Shown here in pieces: positions 1 through 7,311 of a stretch of 7,702 nt of DNA (within the stretch, counting starts at the first letter, position 1; each line of letters opens with the position of its first letter). The translations under genes were made by a program, and so were the position numbers. This DNA comes from Muribaculaceae bacterium (GTDB taxonomy: Bacteria > Bacteroidota > Bacteroidia > Bacteroidales > Muribaculaceae). The DNA lies in NCBI GenBank assembly GCA_029057255.1, contig JAICZO010000169.1, positions 1 to 7,702 on the forward strand. Direction: 5' to 3'. A model generated the notes under the pieces. The model searched no databases. It was not told the origin of the DNA and worked only from the letters and a program-made list of their open reading frames with translations.

Positions 1-1
1 C

Positions 2-3000
2 GAGTTTATCGACAAAATAAAGATAGACCGCTTCACCGTCAAGGACGTGCGCCCCAACGAGCGCCCCGACGGCAAGCCCCAGTCCGATGCCGCGACAGGG
101 CACGCCGAGTTCGACCTGACGCTGAAGAACGGCAAATACCGCATCTATGCCGTGGCCAACTGCGACCTCAGCAGCCGCGAGCTCAGCACCGAGGACGACC
201 TGCGCAACATCAACCTGACCTGGAACAACGACCCGGCAAAGGTGACCGAGAACGCCGAGATGTTCGGCTTTTTCACCGAAAGGGAAGATGACAAGTCGGC
301 GCTGTCGAGCTTCACGGCAAGCACCGTGGCCATACGCGGCAACAACCAGACCCTCTACGGCTGGGTGCGCCGCGCCGCATCGAAGCTCACCATAGTCTAT
401 GACGGCCGCAACCTCAAGGACAACGTCGTCATATACATCAAGAGCGCCACCATCAAGGACATACCCATCAACTGCCCCCTCGGCAGCACCAACCGCCCCG
501 GCAACTCAACGGCTAAGCCCGGCGAGCCCGACCCCGCCGACGGCATCGACCCCGCATCGGTGCTCTACCCTCAGGGCGAGACAATAAAGTACTACCCCGG
601 CGACACCGAGCCTGACGACAACAGCCTCCTCATATCGAGCTACGAGTACGCACTCGCGGCCGGCAAGACCGACACTCTCGGCACGCACAATACCGACGAG
701 CAGGCGCTCTTCTTCTACGAGAACGTGCAGCCCGAAGGCCTCAAGGGCACCATCACCGACAAACGGCAGGACGTCAGCGGCAACAACACACAGATTTCAT
801 ACCCCGACGGCAGCGAGACGGACGACGACGGCAAGCCCACAAGCACGGCGTGGAAGGACGGCCGCCGCTACGGCACCTACGTCGAGGTCAAAGCTTTCTA
901 CAGCTGCGACGTCGAGGGCAAGCGCAGCCGTGGCGACATCATCTACCGCTTCATGCTCGGCAAGAACATCACAACCGACTATACGGCCGAGCGCAACCAC
1001 CACTACAAGCTCACGATGAAATTCAACGGCTATGCCAATGACGTCGACTTCCACATCGACTACAACATCCCCGAGCCGAGTGTGCACATACAGCCTTACT
1101 TCATCTCATATCTCTACAATCACTCGATGATGTACCCCGTGACAGTGCACGCGGGTCACAACAAGGTGATAAACATGACGGCAGAAATCGTCCGTAACCG
1201 CTGGTCGCCCGAGGGTGCCGGAAGCGACGTATACTACTCCGACGAAAAGATCGACGACCCCGACAACTATCAGTGGAACGGCTTCCTGTCGCTGCGCAAG
1301 ACCAAGGCCACCTACACGACCGGCAACTCGGCGACAACGTTCCTTGACAAGAACGGCAATACGCTCTACAGCGCCGCAAACTTTGTGTACTACTACGAGC
1401 ATCTGAGGCACCGCCGCGAATACTCCGACATGACCCCGGGCAGGCACGTCAAGGACATGCGCGAGTCCGACCCCGACCTGACCGGATACACAAGCAAGTA
1501 CTCCGGCGTCACTCTCAATAATGTGAAGCCCAAGGACTACAAGGAAGAGGCCGACGACGAGTATGTCGTAGATATCGAGTACGACAAAGAGGACCCGCAG
1601 TCGAAGATATACAACATCAAGATACCGATGTATACCCGCGCCAAGCAGCTTATCAAATCGTCGGCCTACACGGGCAACAACCCCTATGTGAGCTATCAGC
1701 GCAAAGCCCTCGTCAGGGTGTCGGTGCTCTTCGAGGACGAATTCGGCAAACGCTTCACCATCTCGGAGGAAGCGCCCATCTCCCAGGTGCGCCGTATCGT
1801 CAACCCCAAGGGCATCTACCGCAAGGCCGGCAGCACGTCGCCCTTCCACGTCACTCTCCGCTATCTCGAGAGCGAGGACGCGACCGAGTTTGTCGACCTT
1901 CGCTCCGAAGGCTCGTGGCGCGCCTACGTCATTGCCGGTAATGCGGCCATCCTGAACCTCGACGGCAAGCAGGAAGTCGGAGGCAAGGCTGGGTCGAAGA
2001 TTGACTTCAACGTCAACTTCACAGGCGTGGAGGGGCAGGCCATAATCCGCATCGACTACCACAACTACAGCTGCAACCACATCATATTCTGTCGAAACGG
2101 ATACGAGGCTACACAGCTTGTGACAGGCGGAGCCAAATGGCACAACACCAATCTGCGCACCGCCAACCAGGAAGCTGACAATCCGATGGACGAAGGCTCG
2201 CTCTTCAGATACGGGCAGCTTGACTACCCTATCGACGCAAGCTCGAATGTCAACGACAGAAACCCCTGGACTCTGCCCACGGACTGGTCGTGGTTCCACG
2301 ACTCCAAGACAGAAAAGCTCAACATAGCCGTTGACGGCAATGGTATCAACACAAAGCCCGGCACCGGCGGTTCTGACCCGGAAGTCATAGGTCCCAAGAC
2401 CTGGGAGGAGATAAAGCCTATCTGGTTCGAGGACGGAACATTCGACAAAGACAAAAAGATTACTGTCAAAGGGCGCATAGCCGACATGAAAGACTACCGC
2501 GCGCTCTTCGACAGCGACGACATCGAGTACGGCTACGGCATACTCTACGCCGACGGCGCAACCAAGTGCGCCACCCACATCACGGCCGCATACGGCTACC
2601 GCTACGACCACACCGAGTACAACGAAGAGAAATGCGGCATGAGAGGCGTATTCATATACAACGCCGGAAACGGCTCCCTCAGAGGCAACAACATATTCCT
2701 GCCCATAGGCAACTCGGGCTTCGGATTCCGCCGTGCAAACGGCTACAAGCAGGGTGGCGACCCCGACGGCAACCCCTTCAAGGACTGGCACGGTGTGCTG
2801 CGATACGCCGGACGTAACGACTTCTATCCCGAAGAATTCAAGACGCCGTGGGGAACGGTTTCGTCGGTGAAAATGCGACCGCTGTTCTATGACCTGTGGC
2901 GCCGTCCGGGTGCTATATACTGGCTTGATAAAAAAACGACAACCGACCTTGATCTCGGAGACGGCACTCAGCCATATCTTGCATGGGACGTAAACTACTT

Positions 3001-3109
3001 CACATTCGACTTCTACGGCATGCTGCAGTCGGACGTCCACTATGCAAAAGACAAATCACCGACAGGCGCGCCCAACTCGGGAGCGGCCTTTGTCAGAATG
3101 GTAGAGTAA
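2..3109 (+). CDS. DUF4906-type fimbrial/adhesin-like surface protein, 5' end missing
   Basis: The frame is open from the first full codon of the window (base 2) to the TAA at 3107-3109, giving 1035 visible residues. A GTG at 47 is only an internal Val: coding-like sequence precedes it and no signal peptide follows, so the true start lies upstream. Numbering from base 2, residues 44-53 (GKYRIYAVAN) and 120-131 (GWVRRAASKLTI) look like the beta-sandwich of FimB/Mfa2-type fimbrial proteins. A Pro/Gly-rich linker covers about 159-185. The segment ending in ERNHHYKL (from 330) is the hallmark of DUF4906. Further on come a Cys pair (C691, C697) in an NYSCNHIIFCRNGY stretch, SLFRYG (733-738), and a Gly/aromatic-rich C-terminal domain with GVLRYAGRNDFY (931-942). 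Known relatives are large Bacteroidales envelope proteins, often lipoproteins near fimbrial genes. An exported surface or fimbria-associated role is inference, and the ligand is unknown. A terminator follows directly, so it ends its own transcript. Confidence 0.8.
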   Translation, partial: EFIDKIKIDRFTVKDVRPNERPDGKPQSDAATGHAEFDLTLKNGKYRIYAVANCDLSSRELSTEDDLRNINLTWNNDPAKVTENAEMFGFFTEREDDKSALSSFTASTVAIRGNNQTLYGWVRRAASKLTIVYDGRNLKDNVVIYIKSATIKDIPINCPLGSTNRPGNSTAKPGEPDPADGIDPASVLYPQGETIKYYPGDTEPDDNSLLISSYEYALAAGKTDTLGTHNTDEQALFFYENVQPEGLKGTITDKRQDVSGNNTQISYPDGSETDDDGKPTSTAWKDGRRYGTYVEVKAFYSCDVEGKRSRGDIIYRFMLGKNITTDYTAERNHHYKLTMKFNGYANDVDFHIDYNIPEPSVHIQPYFISYLYNHSMMYPVTVHAGHNKVINMTAEIVRNRWSPEGAGSDVYYSDEKIDDPDNYQWNGFLSLRKTKATYTTGNSATTFLDKNGNTLYSAANFVYYYEHLRHRREYSDMTPGRHVKDMRESDPDLTGYTSKYSGVTLNNVKPKDYKEEADDEYVVDIEYDKEDPQSKIYNIKIPMYTRAKQLIKSSAYTGNNPYVSYQRKALVRVSVLFEDEFGKRFTISEEAPISQVRRIVNPKGIYRKAGSTSPFHVTLRYLESEDATEFVDLRSEGSWRAYVIAGNAAILNLDGKQEVGGKAGSKIDFNVNFTGVEGQAIIRIDYHNYSCNHIIFCRNGYEATQLVTGGAKWHNTNLRTANQEADNPMDEGSLFRYGQLDYPIDASSNVNDRNPWTLPTDWSWFHDSKTEKLNIAVDGNGINTKPGTGGSDPEVIGPKTWEEIKPIWFEDGTFDKDKKITVKGRIADMKDYRALFDSDDIEYGYGILYADGATKCATHITAAYGYRYDHTEYNEEKCGMRGVFIYNAGNGSLRGNNIFLPIGNSGFGFRRANGYKQGGDPDGNPFKDWHGVLRYAGRNDFYPEEFKTPWGTVSSVKMRPLFYDLWRRPGAIYWLDKKTTTDLDLGDGTQPYLAWDVNYFTFDFYGMLQSDVHYAKDKSPTGAPNSGAAFVRMVE

Positions 3110-3128
3110 GCCAATCATAATAAATCAT

Positions 3129-3166
3129 AAAAACAGATACACCGACACGCTGTATCTGTTTTTTTT
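3129..3166 (+). terminator. Intrinsic terminator after the DUF4906 gene
   Basis: Bases 3129-3141 pair perfectly with 3151-3163. The core is AACAGATACA against TGTATCTGTT, extended by A-T pairs to 13 bp. The loop is 9 bases (3142-3150), and an unbroken run of eight T follows at 3159-3166. It lies 19 bases after the TAA of the upstream gene. The A-rich left flank mirrors the T-run, so the hairpin could in principle work in both directions, but no - strand gene faces it. Confidence 0.9.
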
Positions 3167-3195
3167 GTGCTGTCAGAGATTTTTGTTTAACTTTG
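3164..3195 (+). promoter_or_regulatory. Bacteroidota-type promoter for the five-gene run
   Basis: TTTG at 3164-3167 and TAACTTTG at 3188-3195 match the Bacteroidota -33 (TTTG) and -7 (TAnnTTTG) elements exactly, with a 20-base spacer, inside the usual 19-21. Transcription would begin near 3199-3203, leaving a leader of roughly 30-35 bases before the ATG at 3234. The -33 element is formed by the last three T of the preceding terminator plus the next G. No other good promoter is visible in the short gaps downstream, so this one probably serves the whole operon. Confidence 0.75.
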
Positions 3196-3233
3196 TGCTT
3201 TAAAGGGTGAACTATACCCCCGAGTACTACGAC

Positions 3234-4151
3234 ATGAAAAAGATACTGCTCAACATACTCCTCGGCATCGTTGCCGCCATATCGCTGTCAGTGACAGCCC
3301 GCGCCTCGTCGGGCGACCTCTTTGTCTATCCCACTCCGCCCGACTCCATGACGCAGCTGATGCCGCGCTGCAACTATATAGTGTCGCGCTTCTGGGACCG
3401 CTGCAACTTCGGCACAGCCTTCAAGGACGAGGCCAGGCTCAACCGCGCCTTCGGCGACTGGGTGATGATTATGCCTCATGCCGCCGCCGACACAGTGCAT
3501 GCCTCGATCGACCGTCTGCTTGCCCGCTTCGCCAAGAAAGGCCCCGAGACCCTCGTCCTCGCCACTATGGCCGAGAACTGGCTCTACAGCGACACGGCCG
3601 AGATAAACTCCACCGAGATATACCTGCCCTTCGCCCGCGCCGCCGCCAACCACAAGAAAATCTCCAAGGCCGAGCGCGCACGCTTCAAGAGCCACGTGCA
3701 GATTATCGAGAGCAGCTCCGAAGGCTCGACAGTGCCCGACATACCCTTTGTCAACCGCGACGGCAGCAAGAGCACCTTCGGCTCTGTCACAGGCACTGCA
3801 TCGATACTGCTCTTCTTCAACGACCCCGACTGCATGGACTGCAACCTTGCACGCATCCGTCTGAGCGCCGACCCCAACACCCGCGAGCTGATTGACCGCG
3901 GCGAGCTGACGGTGATGAGCATCTACTGCGGCGACACCGACGACGAAGGCTGGGAAAAAGCCAAGGCCAACGCCCCCCAAGAGTGGATGTGCGTGGCCAT
4001 GCCCGAGGCCGACAACTACTTCGACCTGCGATCCACTCCCCTCTTCGTCTTCCTCAACTCGCGCCACAAAGTGCTGCTGAACAATCTCGGCATCGACTAC
4101 CTGCTCGGAGCATTCATGGCCGCCAACCTTAAAGCGAAAGGAATGCAGTGA
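3234..4151 (+). CDS. Exported DUF5106 / thioredoxin-like protein
   Basis: This is a 305-residue protein. The ATG at 3234 is chosen over the in-frame GTG at 3207 because it opens a classic signal peptide: MKK, a hydrophobic core, and a signal peptidase I site after Ala24 (ARA|SS). The predicted transcription start also nearly coincides with the GTG. No lipobox Cys is present, so the product should be soluble in the periplasm. Residues about 30-160 resemble DUF5106, the helical domain found before thioredoxin folds in Bacteroidales. About 165-305 is the thioredoxin-like fold: FFNDPDCMDC carries a CMDC motif (C200, C203), and TP at 268-269 fits the cis-proline loop. Four more Cys (46, 57, 232, 253) remain in the mature protein. 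A thiol-disulfide role is likely from the CxxC, but substrate and direction (reductase or oxidase) are unknown. It is the first gene of the operon, and its TGA overlaps the mnmA ATG by one base. Confidence 0.85.
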   Translation: MKKILLNILLGIVAAISLSVTARASSGDLFVYPTPPDSMTQLMPRCNYIVSRFWDRCNFGTAFKDEARLNRAFGDWVMIMPHAAADTVHASIDRLLARFAKKGPETLVLATMAENWLYSDTAEINSTEIYLPFARAAANHKKISKAERARFKSHVQIIESSSEGSTVPDIPFVNRDGSKSTFGSVTGTASILLFFNDPDCMDCNLARIRLSADPNTRELIDRGELTVMSIYCGDTDDEGWEKAKANAPQEWMCVAMPEADNYFDLRSTPLFVFLNSRHKVLLNNLGIDYLLGAFMAANLKAKGMQ

Positions 4152-5263
4152 TGGCAAGTGACGCTCAGACTACAGCCGTACTCATCTCCGGCGGCGTCGA
4201 CAGCGCCGTGGTGGTGCACCGCCTTGCCTCGCAGGGGCTGCCGCTGCACCTGTTCTACATCCGCATCGGCCTTGACAACGGCGAGGGCGACTGCTCGGCG
4301 GATGAGGACATCGAGATGTGCACCCTCATAGCACGCCGCTACGGCCTGCCCTTCGACGTGGTGTCGCTCCACCAGGAGTACTGGGACAATGTCATGGACT
4401 ATGCCCTGCGCACGGTCAAGGCCGGCCTGACACCCAACCCCGACATAATGTGCAACTCGATCATCAAGTTCGGATACTTCGAGGAGCGCTGGGGACATAA
4501 GTTCCTGCAGACCGCCACGGGGCACTACGCCTCGACAATGTTCGACGCCGAGGGCCGCAAATGGCTCGCCACGGCCGTCGACCCCGTAAAAGACCAGACC
4601 GACTTCCTCGCCCGCATATCGGGCAAGCAGCTCAGTCACCTCATATTCCCGCTCGGAGAGCTGCCCAAGGCCGAAGTGCGCGGCATCGCCGTCGACGCCG
4701 CACTCCCCAACGCCTACCGCCGCGACTCCCAGGGCATCTGCTTCCTCGGCAAAATCAACTACAACGACTTCATCCGCCGCCACCTCGGCGAGAAGCCCGG
4801 CGCCATCGTCGAGCTTGAGACCGGACGCGTCCTGGGCACGCACCGCGGCTACTGGTTCCACACCATAGGCCAGCGCAAGGGCCTCGGACTGAGCGGCGGC
4901 CCGTGGTTTGTCGTGCGCAAGAACGTGGCCGAGAACGTGCTCTACGTCTCGCGCGGCTACGACACCGAGCAGCAGTACGGCCGCACGCTGCACCTGGCCG
5001 AGATGCACTTCATCACCTGCGACCCCTGGGGCGATGCCGCCGACAGCGCCGAGGGCGTGGCCGTGACCTTCAAGAACCGCCACTCGCCCGACTTCCTGCC
5101 CGGCCGCATCCGCCGTGTGCCCGACAGCACGGGCGAATATGTGGTCGAAAGCGACGTCAAGGTGCAGGGCATAGCTCCCGGCCAGTTCACCGCCCTCTAC
5201 GACCCCGGGCACCGCGTGTGCTACGGCTCGGGCATCATCACCGGCCGCGCCGTCGAAGTATAA
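4151..5263 (+). CDS. mnmA: tRNA-specific 2-thiouridylase MnmA
   Basis: MnmA adenylates C2 of the wobble uridine (U34) in tRNA-Lys, -Glu and -Gln and replaces the oxygen with sulfur. It acts in the cytoplasm, using persulfide sulfur delivered by a cysteine desulfurase route not seen here. The protein has 370 residues, a normal length. Key elements are all visible: PP-loop SGGVDSA (13-19) for ATP; NPDIMCNSIIKFG with C101, the first catalytic Cys; TGHYA; KDQTDF (147-152), where many bacteria have KDQSYF; DSQGICFLGK with C197, the second catalytic Cys; and GQRKGLGL (240-247) in the central tRNA-binding domain. A beta-barrel C-terminal domain follows from about 275. The ATG at 4151 shares its A with the TGA of the preceding gene. 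A GTG one codon earlier is possible but less likely. Translational coupling with the upstream gene is likely. The identification is firm. Confidence 0.97.
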   Translation: MASDAQTTAVLISGGVDSAVVVHRLASQGLPLHLFYIRIGLDNGEGDCSADEDIEMCTLIARRYGLPFDVVSLHQEYWDNVMDYALRTVKAGLTPNPDIMCNSIIKFGYFEERWGHKFLQTATGHYASTMFDAEGRKWLATAVDPVKDQTDFLARISGKQLSHLIFPLGELPKAEVRGIAVDAALPNAYRRDSQGICFLGKINYNDFIRRHLGEKPGAIVELETGRVLGTHRGYWFHTIGQRKGLGLSGGPWFVVRKNVAENVLYVSRGYDTEQQYGRTLHLAEMHFITCDPWGDAADSAEGVAVTFKNRHSPDFLPGRIRRVPDSTGEYVVESDVKVQGIAPGQFTALYDPGHRVCYGSGIITGRAVEV

Positions 5264-5284
5264 CTCATTCTCCCCCCCCTCACT

Positions 5285-5962
5285 ATGGAAAGCAAAGACA
5301 GACGCATCAGCCTCCACGTGCTCGGCCTATCCTACAGCCAGCTGCAGTCGGGCGCCTACGCCCTGATTCTGGCCGAGGCCAAGGGACCGCGCCGCATACC
5401 GGTGGTGATAGGCGCCGCCGAGGCTCAGTCGATAGCCATCGTTCTCGAAGGCATCCGCACGCCGCGTCCGCTCACCCACGACCTCTTCGTGAGCTTCGCC
5501 CATGCCTTTGGCGTCAAGCTGCGCGAAGTGCACATCTACCGCTTCGAGGACGGCATCTTCTCGTCGGAGCTTACCTTCACCGACGGCGACCGCACGGTCA
5601 CGCTCGACGCCCGCACGTCCGACGCCATAGCCCTGGCCCTGCGCACAGGCACTCCCATCTATACCACACCCGAGATTGTCGAGGCCACAGGCTTCATCAT
5701 CGACGACAAGGAGTTCACCCGCGCGGGCGAGCTCGACGAAGACGACCTCGACACCGACGACGGCGCTGACGACGACGCGGCATTCGACGACGATGACGAC
5801 ACGGCATACGGCCATCCCTCGGGATACCACGCCGAACCAAAACCCGAAAACTATACCATAGAACAGCTTGAGGAGACTCTCGCCGACCTTATCGAGAAAG
5901 AGGACTACGAAGAAGCCGCCCGCATAAGCGAAATCCTCAGGCAAAAGAAAAACAGACAATAA
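5285..5962 (+). CDS. Bifunctional nuclease (BFN/DUF151) protein with acidic linker and UVR-like tail
   Basis: The protein has 225 residues. Residues about 8-142 form a BFN/DUF151 domain, with RRIPVVIGAAEAQSIA (36-51), THDLF (64-68) and the strongly conserved LDARTSDAIALALR (107-120). Plant members of this family have reported RNase and DNase activity; the role of bacterial members is poorly defined. Residues 149-173 are a very acidic linker, 16 of the 24 residues 149-172 being Asp or Glu. The tail (about 191-219, YTIEQLEETL to ISEILRQ) resembles a UVR motif, the short helical hairpin of UvrB/UvrC and Clp-type proteins that mediates protein contacts. No signal peptide is present, so it is cytoplasmic. 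It starts 21 bases after mnmA, and the gap contains a run of eight C. There is no Shine-Dalgarno site, as is usual in this phylum. Domain identity is firm; biological function is open. Confidence 0.9.
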   Translation: MESKDRRISLHVLGLSYSQLQSGAYALILAEAKGPRRIPVVIGAAEAQSIAIVLEGIRTPRPLTHDLFVSFAHAFGVKLREVHIYRFEDGIFSSELTFTDGDRTVTLDARTSDAIALALRTGTPIYTTPEIVEATGFIIDDKEFTRAGELDEDDLDTDDGADDDAAFDDDDDTAYGHPSGYHAEPKPENYTIEQLEETLADLIEKEDYEEAARISEILRQKKNRQ

Positions 5963-5979
5963 AAACAACTACAGTACAC

Positions 5980-7305
5980 ATGAGCACACTCGCACTCAAA
6001 ACTCGGCTTTCCGCCCTCGGATTCCTTGAATTCGCAGTATGGGGCGCTTATCTCACATCTCTCGGCTCCTACCTCTTCCACATAGGCCTGGGCGAGAACA
6101 TAGGCTGGTTCTATGCCGTGCAGGGCATAGTATCAATCTTCATGCCCGCTCTTATCGGCATCGTGGCCGACCGCTGGATACAGGCGCAGCGCACCCTCAG
6201 CCTGTGCCACATCATAGCCGGCGCTTTCATGCTCGCCGCCGGCTGGTACGGCCTCACGGCAGCCGACACCAGCTTCGACATTCTCTTCACCCTATACACT
6301 GTGTCGGTGGCATTCTTCATGCCCACAATCGGCCTGTCGAACTCGGTGGCCTACACCGCCCTTGAGAAAGCAGGCCTCGACACGGTCAAGCACTTCCCGC
6401 CGGTGCGCGTCTTCGGCACGGTGGGCTTCATCTGCGCGATGCTCTTCGTCAACTTCACCGGATTCCAGAACACCGCCGCCCAGATGATTACGTCGGGCGT
6501 GCTCAGCTTCGTGCTGGCGGCCTACTCGCTGACAATGCCCAATTGCCCCGTGTCGAAGGGCAACCGTAAATCGCTCTCCGACGCCCTCGGCCTCAAGGCC
6601 TTCGCGCTCTTCAAAGACCGCCGCATGGCCGTGTTCTTCATCTTCAGCATGCTCCTGGGCGTATCCCTGCAGATTACCAACGGCTTCGCCAACCCCTTCA
6701 TCCAGAGCTTCGGCTCGGTGAGCGAGTATGCCGACAGCTGGGGCGTGCACAACGCCAACGCGCTCATCTCAATCTCGCAGATGAGCGAGACACTCTGCAT
6801 CCTGCTCATACCCTTCTTCCTGCGCCGCTACGGCATCAAGGTCGTCATGCTTATGGCCATGATGGCATGGGTGTTCCGCTTCGGCTTCTTCAGCCTCGGC
6901 AACCCCGGCGGCGGCGTGTGGCTCTTCATCGCCTCGATGATAGTCTACGGCATCGCCTTCGACTTCTTCAACGTGTCAGGCTCGCTGTACGTCGACAAGA
7001 AGACAACGGCCGACATACGCTCCTCGGCCCAGGGCCTCTTCATGATTATGACCAACGGCATCGGCGCCACTGTCGGCACTCTCGTGGCACAGCAGGTCAT
7101 CAACCACAACGTATACTCGCAGCCCGCGGGCATGGCACAGATCGAGGGCTGGAGCCACTCATGGCTCATCTTCGCAGGCTATGCAGCCGTCGTGGCAGTG
7201 CTGTTCTTCTTCGTCTTCCAAGACTCCGACACCAAGTCCACCGATAAAGAAATAGCCCTTAAAGAGGCAGTAACCGAGGGCGACCCCGAGGGTATGGCCC
7301 GCTGA
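5980..7305 (+). CDS. nupG: NupG-type nucleoside permease (MFS, nucleoside:H+ symporter)
   Basis: This is a 441-residue inner-membrane transporter with about 12 hydrophobic segments and a charged C-terminal tail (about 413-441). E. coli NupG, about 418 residues, imports purine and pyrimidine nucleosides with protons. Similarity to my recollection of E. coli NupG runs the whole length: FPPVRVFGTVGF (139-150), FALFKDRRMAVFFIFSMLLG (208-227), QITNGF (231-236), SISQMSETL (264-272) and YGIAFDFFNVSGS (323-335). Residues matching those I recall as nucleoside-contacting in NupG are kept: R143, T147, F150, Q231, N234, Q267, E270, Y323 and F327, along with the conserved D328. The ATG at 5980 lies 17 bases after the BFN stop in an A-rich gap. 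Most likely it salvages nucleosides; XapB-like specificity for xanthosine cannot be excluded. The next gene begins 6 bases after its TGA. Confidence 0.94.
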   Translation: MSTLALKTRLSALGFLEFAVWGAYLTSLGSYLFHIGLGENIGWFYAVQGIVSIFMPALIGIVADRWIQAQRTLSLCHIIAGAFMLAAGWYGLTAADTSFDILFTLYTVSVAFFMPTIGLSNSVAYTALEKAGLDTVKHFPPVRVFGTVGFICAMLFVNFTGFQNTAAQMITSGVLSFVLAAYSLTMPNCPVSKGNRKSLSDALGLKAFALFKDRRMAVFFIFSMLLGVSLQITNGFANPFIQSFGSVSEYADSWGVHNANALISISQMSETLCILLIPFFLRRYGIKVVMLMAMMAWVFRFGFFSLGNPGGGVWLFIASMIVYGIAFDFFNVSGSLYVDKKTTADIRSSAQGLFMIMTNGIGATVGTLVAQQVINHNVYSQPAGMAQIEGWSHSWLIFAGYAAVVAVLFFFVFQDSDTKSTDKEIALKEAVTEGDPEGMAR

Positions 7306-7311
7306 CCGACA

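Noticed and set aside
2930..2936. A run of seven A near the 3' end of the DUF4906 gene, as a possible slippage or phase-variation site
   Set aside because: It reads normally as Asp-Lys-Lys-Thr, does not fit the usual X XXY YYZ slippery phase, and there is no alternative extended C-terminus to suggest programmed shifting.
1106..3040. A 644-codon open frame on the - strand inside the DUF4906 gene
   Set aside because: It mirrors the + strand gene, whose codons rich in GAC, GCC, GGC and AAC read as Val, Gly and Ala on the other strand. The translation has no recognisable domain and is monotonously Val/Ala-rich, and the + strand protein is well supported.
3113..3130. Direct repeat of AATCATAA (3113-3120 and 3123-3130)
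   Set aside because: It is a short A/T-rich repeat in the trailer just before the terminator. Eight bases in such a composition can arise by chance, and no regulator or element is implied.
3110..3233. Possible small RNA, riboswitch or tRNA in the intergenic gap
   Set aside because: The 124 bases are accounted for by the terminator, the promoter and a short leader. No cloverleaf or known riboswitch core is visible.
4097..5317. A 406-codon open frame on the - strand across mnmA
   Set aside because: It lies opposite an unmistakable MnmA. Its Val/Ala/Gly/His-rich composition is the expected reverse reading of high-G+C codons, and it crosses two gene junctions.
4903..5769. A 288-codon + strand frame overlapping the end of mnmA and most of the BFN gene
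   Set aside because: The product is an Arg/Pro/His-rich low-complexity shadow of two well-supported genes in another frame.
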